Source of the DNA: JBECKR01 sp040235415
GTDB lineage: Bacteria > Acidobacteriota > Polarisedimenticolia > Polarisedimenticolales > Polarisedimenticolaceae
Assembly (NCBI GenBank): GCA_040235415.1
Contig: JBECKR010000275.1
Location: 1-21,398, forward strand
Direction of reading: 5' to 3'
DNA length: 21,398 nucleotides
Position 1 is the first letter of the stretch; each line of letters starts with the position of its first letter. This document shows positions 14,871 to 21,398 of this stretch, piece by piece. Made by a program: the position numbers and the translations under genes. The notes beneath the pieces were generated by a model. That model saw nothing but the letters and a program-made list of their open reading frames with translations. It was not told the DNA's origin and made no database searches.

Positions 14871-15482
14871 TCAGCGTGGCCGGTCGAGACCGAGCACGCG
14901 ACGCAGGTCCGCCGCGGCCGAAGCCGGCGCCAGGGAGGCCGGCAGCGGCTCCGGCCATCGGAAGACCGGGCGGTGGGCGGCGGAGCGCAGCTCGGCGGCG
15001 ACGGCGCGCTCGACGGACTGCGCGAGATACTCCTCGTTTCGACCGTCTTCGGGGCGGGCGCCCTCTCGGAGGCGAAGGACGACGTGCGCCAGCTCGTGGG
15101 CCAACAGGACGAGCTTGTCGTCGTCGGTGGCGTCGGGAGGGAGCAGGATCTCGCCCGTGACCCTGTCGACGCGCTCGTCGCCACGGCCGGTGCGCAAGGT
15201 CACGCCTCGAGCCACCCGCAGGGTCGATCGTGCTCGGACGGCGGTCGACGGCGCATGTCGCAGCTCGACCCGCAGGCACGTCATCGGCGCGGCCGCGATC
15301 GCGTCCACCACGCCGCCGAGCGTCGGCGACTCGCGCAGCCCGCGCTCGACCGCCGTCCGGAGCCGGGGACCGACGTCGAGCGGTCCGCCCTCGGTGGAAA
15401 AGGGGCCGCCGGCGGCGCTCGCGGGGAGCGCGCCGGCGACCAGGAGCAGGAGGAGTGCCGATGATGTCCCGCGATCCCGCAT
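14871..15482 (-). CDS. Secreted HELAH-motif (zinc metallopeptidase-like) protein, paralog 2
   Basis: This 203-residue protein has a signal peptide (MRDRGTSSALLLLLVAGALP, cleavage probably after ASA at residue 23). The mature domain carries the HExxH motif LLAHELAHVVLRL (His129, Glu130, His133), preceded by GEILLPPDATDDDKL and followed by NEEYLAQSVERA, whose Glu150 or Glu151 could be the third metal ligand. It aligns residue for residue with the protein at 11929-12759 and ends cleanly at LRRVLGLDRPR, which defines the natural length of this family. Cysteines are nearly absent. It is presumably exported to the periplasm or outside and may be a small peptidase; no substrate or named family is evident. 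The ATG at 15482 is chosen because AGGAGG lies just upstream and it gives a compact signal peptide. An in-frame ATG at 15515 lacks an SD. It is convergent with the regulator and divergent from the zinc-ribbon membrane protein. Confidence 0.78.
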   Translation of the reverse strand: MRDRGTSSALLLLLVAGALPASAAGGPFSTEGGPLDVGPRLRTAVERGLRESPTLGGVVDAIAAAPMTCLRVELRHAPSTAVRARSTLRVARGVTLRTGRGDERVDRVTGEILLPPDATDDDKLVLLAHELAHVVLRLREGARPEDGRNEEYLAQSVERAVAAELRSAAHRPVFRWPEPLPASLAPASAAADLRRVLGLDRPR

Positions 15483-15637
15483 GCCCTCCTGAACGCCGCT
15501 TCGGCCGTCGCGCATGCCGGCGGGGACGGATATCGTGACCGTTCCCCGGGTGTCCCGGAACGCCCGCTGGCGCGGAGCGACGCCGGGACCCAGAATTGGC
15601 GTCGAACTGCCGTGCTCCTGCCGGAGGTCCCCCTCGC

Positions 15638-16612
15638 GTGACCGCTCCATGGTTCGAGCGCTCCCGGTGCCCGACGTGCGAGCTCGAGGTCGCGCACGCC
15701 GCGGGACTGGGCTCCGCAGGCCGACGCGTCCTGCTCGTCTGCCCGAAGTGCCAGCACCGCTGGCCGCCGTCGCCGGACGACGCCGCGGGTGCGGCCGCGG
15801 GCGCCGTCCCACGCTGCGCGCGGCACACGACTCGCGCCTCGGCCTGGACCTGCGAGCGCTGCGGAGAGGCGTGGTGCGAAGCCTGCGACGAGCACGACCG
15901 CTCCCAGACGGTCGGGCCGTACCGCATGTCGGCCTGTTGCCTCGCGCGGCGGCTTCCGGTGGTACGGACCGAGGACGTCCGGCCGTTGCTGGACGATATT
16001 CCCCGCGCGCTCGTCTGGCCGCTCCGGCGAGCGGGGCTCCCGATGCTGCTGCTGTTCTGGGCGGGGAGCTTCGTGCCGTTCGTCGACTGGCTCCTGCTCT
16101 TCGCGTTGGCCGCGTACCTCCAGCACGTTCTGCGCGTCTCGGCTCGCGGCGCCCCGCACCTGCCGCCGTTCCCCGCGATCGACGAGCCGGTGCAGGACGT
16201 CGCCTACCCGCTGCTGCGGCTCCTCGTCGTCGCCGCGGTGCTCGGCCTCCCGTGGGTCGTGTGGCGACTGTTCTTCGAGGGCGGTCCGGTCGTCGGCACG
16301 CTCCTGCTGCTGCCGGTCCTGGTCCTGGGGCCGTTCGCCGTGACGGTCGCGTCGGTCGGCCGCTCCTTGGACGCCTTCGGCGAGCCGGCAGCGATCGGCC
16401 GGGCTCTCGCGCGCATCCGCGAGGACTACACCGTCGTCGTCCTCGTCGTCCTCGCGCTGGCGCTGCCGGTTGCGGTGCTCGCCCCGTTCAGCGAGCGGCT
16501 CGCGGTCGCGCTCGTGGCCTGGCTGCTCACGTACTACGGCCTGTTCGCGACCTTCCACCTGCTCGGGCGGCTGGTGTTCCGGACGCGCGACCTCGTCAGC
16601 TGGGAGGTCTGA
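15638..16612 (+). CDS. Polytopic membrane protein with N-terminal zinc ribbon and B-box-like zinc module
   Basis: This protein has 324 residues from the GTG at 15638, which follows GGAGG (15623-15627); a TTG at 15596 would add 14 residues without a better signal. The cytoplasmic N-terminus holds two zinc-binding patterns. One is a ribbon with CPTC (Cys11, Cys14) and CPKC (Cys35, Cys38). The other is B-box-like: Cys60-x2-His63, CERC (72, 75), CEAC (80, 83) and His86. About six hydrophobic segments follow between residues 118 and 312 (PMLLLFWAGSFVPFVDW, LLRLLVVAAVLGLPWVVW, GTLLLLPVLVLGPFAVTV, YTVVVLVVLALALPVAVL, LVAWLLTYYGLFATFHLL), resembling DUF4013/Yip1-like membrane proteins. Function is unknown; zinc modules of this kind usually bind proteins. 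The stop at 16610-16612 lies 17 bases inside the end of the convergent TonB-dependent receptor gene. Confidence 0.75.
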   Translation: MTAPWFERSRCPTCELEVAHAAGLGSAGRRVLLVCPKCQHRWPPSPDDAAGAAAGAVPRCARHTTRASAWTCERCGEAWCEACDEHDRSQTVGPYRMSACCLARRLPVVRTEDVRPLLDDIPRALVWPLRRAGLPMLLLFWAGSFVPFVDWLLLFALAAYLQHVLRVSARGAPHLPPFPAIDEPVQDVAYPLLRLLVVAAVLGLPWVVWRLFFEGGPVVGTLLLLPVLVLGPFAVTVASVGRSLDAFGEPAAIGRALARIREDYTVVVLVVLALALPVAVLAPFSERLAVALVAWLLTYYGLFATFHLLGRLVFRTRDLVSWEV

Positions 16613-18815
16613 GCCCGGATCCGTCCCGGCGGCCGATCCGGACCGAGATTCCGAGCCGCACGGAGCGTCCAGGAGCCGGGTAGCCCAGCACCTCCTGGTA
16701 GTCGCGATCGAGCAGGTTGGCGGCGGCGACGTACGCCTCGAGGCCCGCGGGGAACGCCCAACCGAGGCGCGCGTCGACGCGGGCGTATCCGGGGTTCGAC
16801 TCGAGCCCGAGCCCGACGAAGTCGCTGTCGGCGCGGGCGCCGACCGCGACGAGGTCCGCCCCGGCGCGCAGCCGCGCGCCGCGGTACGCGACCCACACCG
16901 AGCCGGAGTGCCTCGGGCGCCGCAGCAGCGACCGCCCCGCCGCGTACACCGGATCGAACTCGCTCGAGCTCGTCACGATCTCGCCGTCGAGGTAGGTGTA
17001 GCTCGCCCCGACGTGCCACACCCGGCCCGGCGCCGCCTCGACCTCGAGCTCGACCCCTCGGGCGCGGGTGTGCCCGAGGTTCGTGAACGTCCCCTCGAAG
17101 GTCTCGGGGTCGACGACGCGGAAGGCGATCTGGTCGAAGTAGTCGTTGCGGAAGGCGGTCGCGCCGAGCTTCAGGCGGCCGGAGAGCAGGCGCTGCTCGA
17201 CCCCCAGGTCGAACGTCCGGCTGCGCTCGGGATCGAGGTCGGGGTTGCCCCGGGCGTAGAACGACACGCCGTACGCCTCGAGGAAGCTCGGCTCCTTGAT
17301 CCCCGCCCCCGCCGAGGCGTGGAGCGTCGTCGCGTCCTCGCCGCCGTGCAGGCGAACGGAGACCGCGGCTCGCGGAACCAGCCGCGTGCCGTAGTCCTCG
17401 TTGTGCTCGAGCCTCGCCCCGAGCGTCACGAACGCCCTCCCGAGGAGCAGGCGCTGCTGGGCGTACGCGCCGGTGCCGGTGCGCGCGGGCGACAGCAGCG
17501 TCTCGCGGCGGTCGCCGACCTCGCCGCTCTCGCGCTCGACCTCGGCCCCGACGGTCAGCACGCCCTTCGAGCCGGTGCGGATCTCGGCCTGGTAGCCGCC
17601 CAGCAGGCGCCGGGTGTCGTTCAGGTACCCCGCGGCGTTCGGGAAGTCGAATACCTCGAACGCGCCCTCGCGGCCGTGCCAGGACGGGACGTAGGGCCCG
17701 GAGTCGATCGGGTCGACCGACAGCTGCCTCGCGCGGGAGAACCCGACGTGGACCTGCTGCGTCACGGTCTCGCCCTCGAGGTCGAGCGCGAGGCCGGCGA
17801 TCGTGTCGGAACGGTCGTAGTACGCGTCGAGGTCGGGACGGCCGTAGGCCGCCGGCCCGGGTGTTCCGACCGTCCCCGACTGCCGCCGCGCCACGATCCG
17901 CAGCGACGCGCGCCCGCCGAGCGCGACGCCGACGCTGGCGGCGCCGGCGGTCAGATCGAACGCGGAATTCGGCAGGTCGCCGGCGGTCTCGAGCCGTGAC
18001 GCCCCGACGTTCCAGTCGAGCGGCCCCGCCGCACCGCTCGTCCCGAGCATGAGGCTCCGGCGGTCGAAGCTCCCGCCGCCGGCCTCGATGCGGAGGTCGG
18101 GCGCCTCGCCGGGCCGCGCGCGGTGCGTCACGAGCAGCATCGCCCCCGCGAGCGCGTCGGTGCCGTAGAGGCTGCTCGCGGCGCCGCGGACGACCTCGAG
18201 GCGGTCGAGCTCGAGCGGCACGGTCATCCCGAAGTTGTGGTACCCGCCGGGCTCGTTGACCGGAACGCCGTCGATCAGGACCCGCGTGAACCGCGACTCG
18301 CCGCCGCGGACGAACGCGGAGGAGGCCGCGCCGGGCCCGCCCGCGCGCGCGACGTCGACTCCGGGGATCTCCTCCAGCAGATCGAGGACGTCGGCCGGCC
18401 GGCGCTCCTCGATGCGGGCGGCGTCGACGACCGTCGCGCTCGCACCGACGGTCGACAGCGGCGCCGGGGTCCGCGTCGCGACGACGGTGACGTCCTCGCG
18501 CACGGCCGCGGGAGCGAGCACGACGCGCACGACCTCGTCGCTCTCGGCGACCTCGACGCTCGCGTCGCCGACCACGACGAAGCCCGGCGTCGCGAGCTCG
18601 ATGCGGTACGACCCGGGCGGCAGGCCGTCGAGCCGGACGTCGCCGCCGGGGCCGGCGACGACCTCGCGTGTGCCGCCCGGGCCGTGCAGCACGAGCGCCG
18701 CCTGCGGCACGGGACGGCCGTCCGGTGTGCGGACCTCGAGAGTCCGTGTCCCGGACGCCGCGGCGGCGAGCGCCGACAGCAGGACCACGATCAGGAAGAC
18801 GGGGACGCGTGCCAT
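16596..18815 (-). CDS. btuB: TonB-dependent outer membrane receptor, probable cobalamin transporter (BtuB-like)
   Basis: This 739-residue protein imports its ligand through the outer membrane using TonB energy. After a signal peptide (about residues 1-20) comes a carboxypeptidase-regulatory-like beta domain (about 23-103, PPGSYRIELATPGFVVVG). Next are a TonB box-like EDVTVVATRT (107-116), a plug (about 117-225: LDLLEEIPGVDV, SSAFVRGGESRFTRVLIDG, RLEVVRGAASSLYGTDALAG) and a beta barrel with typical SFLEAYGVSFYARGNPDLDP and GVELEVEAAPG segments. The cobalamin riboswitch directly upstream is the strongest evidence for a B12 or corrinoid substrate. The C-terminus reads VRLGISVRI, then a 12-residue polar tail encoded at the overlap with the convergent gene; receptors normally end on an aromatic residue. 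The ATG at 18815 has GAGGAG at 7 bases. No btuCDF or cobalamin synthesis genes lie in the window. Confidence 0.9.
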   Translation of the reverse strand: MARVPVFLIVVLLSALAAAASGTRTLEVRTPDGRPVPQAALVLHGPGGTREVVAGPGGDVRLDGLPPGSYRIELATPGFVVVGDASVEVAESDEVVRVVLAPAAVREDVTVVATRTPAPLSTVGASATVVDAARIEERRPADVLDLLEEIPGVDVARAGGPGAASSAFVRGGESRFTRVLIDGVPVNEPGGYHNFGMTVPLELDRLEVVRGAASSLYGTDALAGAMLLVTHRARPGEAPDLRIEAGGGSFDRRSLMLGTSGAAGPLDWNVGASRLETAGDLPNSAFDLTAGAASVGVALGGRASLRIVARRQSGTVGTPGPAAYGRPDLDAYYDRSDTIAGLALDLEGETVTQQVHVGFSRARQLSVDPIDSGPYVPSWHGREGAFEVFDFPNAAGYLNDTRRLLGGYQAEIRTGSKGVLTVGAEVERESGEVGDRRETLLSPARTGTGAYAQQRLLLGRAFVTLGARLEHNEDYGTRLVPRAAVSVRLHGGEDATTLHASAGAGIKEPSFLEAYGVSFYARGNPDLDPERSRTFDLGVEQRLLSGRLKLGATAFRNDYFDQIAFRVVDPETFEGTFTNLGHTRARGVELEVEAAPGRVWHVGASYTYLDGEIVTSSSEFDPVYAAGRSLLRRPRHSGSVWVAYRGARLRAGADLVAVGARADSDFVGLGLESNPGYARVDARLGWAFPAGLEAYVAAANLLDRDYQEVLGYPAPGRSVRLGISVRIGRRDGSGLRPPS

Positions 18816-18816
18816 G

Positions 18817-18845
18817 GCGAGTCTCCTCGCGGAGGCTCGACTCGC
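18817..18845 (-). promoter_or_regulatory. Hairpin masking the btuB ribosome binding site (likely riboswitch expression platform)
   Basis: On the minus strand GCGAGT (18845-18840) pairs with ACTCGC (18822-18817), and inside it CTCC (18834-18831) pairs with GGAG (18826-18823) around a GCGA tetraloop. A 5-nt bulge lies only on the 5' side, so the ten bases GGAGACTCGC are all paired. GGAG is the SD, and the ATG begins two bases after the stem. An alternative stem GCGAG-GAGA-CTCGC also covers the SD. Confidence 0.55.
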
Positions 18846-18915
18846 GGGAAGGGGTCGATTCCGGCGGTGCGACGACCCATCCTGAGCTCCCGTTCGCGAG
18901 GAACCTCGGTTCGGA

Positions 18916-19100
18916 CCGTCAGGGCAGGTTTCCTGGCTCCCGGGTCCTCGCCTCGCCCCCGGCCTTCCCCGAGCCGCGCTCGAGTGGCGACGCCCTCGTC
19001 GGGCGTCCTGGGGACGGGCTCGCCGGCTACAGTGGCGCGTCCGCGCAGGCGTTCGACCTGCTTCCCTCTTAGCCCCTCACCGCGAGAGGCACCCTGACGG
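18916..19100 (-). ncRNA. Cobalamin (adenosylcobalamin-type) riboswitch
   Basis: The minus-strand leader of the TonB-dependent receptor shows the conserved cobalamin core. The B12 box AGCCAGGAAACCTGCC is at 18938-18923, GCCACTG at 19036-19030, the AAGAGGGAAGCAGGT core segment at 19070-19056, and GGTGCC near the 5' end (19093-19088). The closing helix P1 is a perfect 9-bp pairing of CCGTCAGGG (19100-19092) with CCCTGACGG (18924-18916), giving a 185-nt aptamer. In known members, bound cobalamin turns off translation or transcription of uptake genes. The aptamer ends 101 bases before the receptor ATG, and no T-rich terminator follows. The hairpin over the SD points to translational control. Confidence 0.95.
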
Positions 19101-19104
19101 CCGC

Positions 19105-19133
19105 GTTGTATCGGACCCGGGCGGCCGAGTCAA
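19105..19133 (-). promoter_or_regulatory. Sigma70-type promoter of the riboswitch-btuB transcript
   Basis: On the minus strand TTGACT (19133-19128, 5 of 6 to consensus) is followed after exactly 17 bases by TACAAC (19110-19105, 4 of 6). A start site about seven bases downstream would fall near 19098, within two or three bases of the first base of the riboswitch P1 helix. That geometry supports the assignment. Confidence 0.65.
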
Positions 19134-19194
19134 GCACGGGGTTCCGAGGGTGTATCACGCGCCGCGCCCGGCGCTCCCCTATCCGAGCGCCACC

Positions 19195-19217
19195 CCGGTC
19201 GCGACGGATGCGACCGG
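19195..19217 (+). promoter_or_regulatory. Stem-loop in the leader of the PQQ-propeller gene
   Basis: A perfect 8-bp inverted repeat (CCGGTCGC at 19195-19202, GCGACCGG at 19210-19217) with a 7-nt loop ends a few bases before the G-rich SD of the gene starting at 19238. It is not followed by a T tract. It may influence translation or mRNA stability, or be chance at this GC content. Confidence 0.3.
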
Positions 19218-19237
19218 AGGCCAGGGGGGAATCGCCG

Positions 19238-21398
19238 ATGCTCCGTCCGCTCTCGACCGCCCGGCTCGTACCCGTCCTGCTCGCCCTCGCCGCGGTTTCC
19301 GGGTCGCCCGCGACTGCCGAGGAGACGGTGTTCTCCCAGCAGTCGGACGGCCAGACGACGTTCGCGAGCTTCACGACCTCGACCGCGAATCAGGAAGCCG
19401 CGGACGACTTCTACGTCGTCGGGGACATCACGCGCGCGGTGTTCCACGGATCGGTGTCGTTCACGACCACCGGACCGGTCGACGGCGTCACGGTGCAGTT
19501 CTTCGAGGTCGGGCCCGACGGCGGGCCGGGGGCCCTGCAGGCGGAGTACGTCCTGCCGGACGGCGACCCGAACCTGACCTACGACCCGGCGCAGCCGAAC
19601 GATTTCGACGTCGTCCTGTCCCCTCCGTTCGTCGCCACCGGACGACACTGGGTCGCGTTCCAGGTCGGCGGGATCGCGTGGTACTGGTGGAGCGCCGACG
19701 ACCTGCGGGTGCGCGACGGCCGGGTCCACGTGCGGAGCGACGGCGGCCCGTGGTCCGAGGCGATCTCGCCGTTCACCGGGCAGCCGGAGGAGGAGGACCT
19801 GACCTACACGCTGTACGGCACGCCGACCGCGCCGGGGAGGATCGACGCGATCACGCCCGATCCCGCGCCGCGCAGCGGTCTCGTGACGATCCGCGGCGCG
19901 AACTTCGGCGGCGGCGGCAGTGTCGCCGTCGGGGGCGTCGCCGCGTTCGCGACGACCTGGACCGACTCCGCGATCAAGGCGTACGTGCCGGAGAGCGCCG
20001 CTCCCGGGCTTCGCGACCTCGTGGTGACGACGAGCGGCGGGACGTCCGCGCCCGTGGCGGTCGACATCGTCGACCGCGTGCCGGACGGTCGCCTGCGGTG
20101 GCGTTTCGAGATGGACGCGCCGTACAGCCGCGTCCGGCCGGTGACGGCGCCGGACGGCACGATCTATGCCGTCGACGTCTATGGCCACCTCTACGCCCTG
20201 ACGCCGGACGGCGGCCTGAAGTGGGCCGTGAACGGCGCGGGCGGCAAGGGGGTCGCAGTCGGCCAGGACGGCAAGGTCTACGCCGGTTCCGAGGCGACGA
20301 TCAAAGCGTACTTCCCGGACGGCACCCCGGCGTGGACGTTCGTGGAGGACCCGGCCGCGTTCATCCTCGTCGGGGTCTCGGTCGGGCCGGACGGCAACGT
20401 CTACGCCGTCGCCACGAACGGCCTCGGCGTGTTCTCGCTCACGCCGGACGGCGACCTTCGCTGGAACGACCCGGAGGCGTACTCGCGTCCGATCGTGGAC
20501 TACGGCGAGATCGTGTTCGGACCGAACGGGAGCAAGCGGCAGCTGTACTTCTACGCCAACGCCCGCGGCCGCGCGCTCGAGCTCGGCGGGAGCCCGAAGT
20601 TCACGTTCGGCCGCGGCCAGCCCTCGGTGGCGCCGGACGCCACGGTCCACATCTCGGACTCGGCGTACTCCCCGAACGGCGACCTGCTGTGGACGTTCTC
20701 GTTTCCCTTGCCGGGCAGCGGCCTGACGGCCGCCGACGTCGGTCCGGACGGCCGGCACTACGTCGTCCAGAGCACGAACCGGCTGTACGCGATCCTTCCG
20801 GGCGGGGTCGAGGACTGGAACCGCACCTTCGACCGCTGTCTCGGGGGACCGATCGCCGGGCCGTCGAACGACGTCATCGCGCTCGGGACGTGCGACCCCC
20901 TGAACGTGGCGAACGCCGTCATCGGCGCCTCGACGGCGGACGGCACCGAGCTGTGGCGCGTCGATCTGCCGGTGGTCGAGGGCTACAACGAGGGGATCGG
21001 CGCGAGGGCGCGGTTCTCGCGCGACGGACGGCACGCCTACGTCGAGTCCGAGATCGCGACCGGCGACAACGCGACGTCGCGGTCGTGGATCAACGCCGTC
21101 GACGCCACGCCGCAGGGACCGTGCACCCTGCCGCCCGAGACGACCGGCCTCGAGGTCCTGGCCGACCGCGTCCGGGTGCGCTGGGACGCGCAGGCCGGCG
21201 CCGCCGGCTACGACCTGGAGCGCGGGAGCCTCGCTACGCTGGCGACGGGCGCTCCCGCCACGTGCATGGCGAGCGACCTTCCCGATCCGTGGTACGACGA
21301 CGTCGAGATCCCGGCGGCCGGCGAGGGCTGGTACTACGTCTCGCGCTCGATCGACGCGTGCGGGCCGGGAACCTGGGGCTCGGAGAGCACGGGCGTCG
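19238..21398 (+). CDS. Secreted IPT/TIG and PQQ-type beta-propeller protein (3' end outside window)
   Basis: The frame stays open from the ATG at 19238 to the right edge (720 codons), with GGGGGGA (about 19224-19230) as SD. A Sec signal peptide (MLRPLSTARLVPVLLALAAV, cleavage probably after ATA at 27) is followed by a beta-rich N-terminal domain (about 28-195). An IPT/TIG immunoglobulin-like domain follows (about 199-280: ITPDPAPRSGLVTIRGANFG). A PQQ-like propeller covers about 285-610, with repeats such as APDGTIYAVDVYGHLYALTP and PDGNVYAVATNGLGVFSLTP. The last 95 residues (GLEVLADRVRVRWDAQAGAA, GYDLERGSLATL, GEGWYYVSRS) resemble the fibronectin-like tails of large secreted Acidobacteriota proteins. 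No catalytic residues are evident; a surface or adhesion role is a guess. The gene is divergent from the riboswitch-controlled receptor. Confidence 0.85.
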   Translation, partial: MLRPLSTARLVPVLLALAAVSGSPATAEETVFSQQSDGQTTFASFTTSTANQEAADDFYVVGDITRAVFHGSVSFTTTGPVDGVTVQFFEVGPDGGPGALQAEYVLPDGDPNLTYDPAQPNDFDVVLSPPFVATGRHWVAFQVGGIAWYWWSADDLRVRDGRVHVRSDGGPWSEAISPFTGQPEEEDLTYTLYGTPTAPGRIDAITPDPAPRSGLVTIRGANFGGGGSVAVGGVAAFATTWTDSAIKAYVPESAAPGLRDLVVTTSGGTSAPVAVDIVDRVPDGRLRWRFEMDAPYSRVRPVTAPDGTIYAVDVYGHLYALTPDGGLKWAVNGAGGKGVAVGQDGKVYAGSEATIKAYFPDGTPAWTFVEDPAAFILVGVSVGPDGNVYAVATNGLGVFSLTPDGDLRWNDPEAYSRPIVDYGEIVFGPNGSKRQLYFYANARGRALELGGSPKFTFGRGQPSVAPDATVHISDSAYSPNGDLLWTFSFPLPGSGLTAADVGPDGRHYVVQSTNRLYAILPGGVEDWNRTFDRCLGGPIAGPSNDVIALGTCDPLNVANAVIGASTADGTELWRVDLPVVEGYNEGIGARARFSRDGRHAYVESEIATGDNATSRSWINAVDATPQGPCTLPPETTGLEVLADRVRVRWDAQAGAAGYDLERGSLATLATGAPATCMASDLPDPWYDDVEIPAAGEGWYYVSRSIDACGPGTWGSESTGV

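Noticed and set aside
14782..15492. Plus-strand open frame beginning with the PDZ-like fragment
   Set aside because: After the first 20 codons it is only the antisense of HELAH paralog 2, Arg/Ser-rich and without structure, so it is not listed as a gene; only the fragment is reported as an observation.
19130..21034. Minus-strand open frame of 634 codons opposite the PQQ-propeller gene
   Set aside because: The plus-strand frame carries a signal peptide, an IPT domain and propeller repeats and stays open to the window edge; the minus frame is Arg/Val/Asp-rich shadow.

Overview
The window is about 21.4 kb of very GC-rich, densely packed bacterial DNA. It carries twelve protein-coding genes on both strands (the first lacks its start, the last its end) and one clear RNA regulator. 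I saw no tRNA, rRNA, insertion sequence, integrase or CRISPR array. Large secreted beta-propeller proteins with an IPT/TIG and fibronectin-like tail, a 1098-residue Asp-box protein, TolB-like/TPR transcription regulators and a Tat-exported IorB-type oxidoreductase together suggest an Acidobacteriota-like Gram-negative bacterium, perhaps of the Thermoanaerobaculia. That placement is an inference from protein architecture, not a phylogenetic result.

Layout from left to right: (1) the 3' part of a BTAD/TolB-like/TPR regulator (+), tail to tail with a lipoprotein MsrA-MsrB fusion (-). (2) A divergent 1098-residue secreted Asp-box propeller protein (+), tail to tail with a four-helix membrane protein (-). 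(3) A minus-strand row: SAM methyltransferase, LysM lytic transglycosylase lipoprotein, and an IorB-type molybdenum hydroxylase large subunit that has no iron-sulfur partner gene in the window. (4) An AcuI/YhdH-type acrylyl-CoA reductase (+). (5) A small island in which a winged-helix/TolB-like/TPR regulator (+) lies between two paralogous secreted proteins (both -) with an identical HELAHVVLRL metallopeptidase-like motif. (6) A zinc-ribbon/B-box-like polytopic membrane protein (+), tail to tail with a BtuB-like TonB-dependent receptor (-). The receptor is preceded by a cobalamin riboswitch with a well-placed sigma70-type promoter and a hairpin over the ribosome binding site. (7) A divergent secreted PQQ-propeller protein (+) that runs off the right edge.

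The most convincing functional unit is promoter, cobalamin riboswitch, SD-masking hairpin and receptor gene: vitamin B12 sufficiency should shut off uptake at the outer membrane. The least described unit is the HELAH pair around its regulator. The two proteins align without a gap from the signal peptide through the zinc-site motif, and the regulator shares with one of them an intergenic region holding a 9-base inverted repeat. I read this as a candidate regulated pair of exported zinc peptidase-like proteins of unknown function.

Convergent genes are unusually tight: two pairs share a single CTAG as both stop codons, one pair overlaps by 17 bases and one by 234 bases. The only stretch over 300 bases without a gene is 18816-19237, which holds the riboswitch and its promoter.
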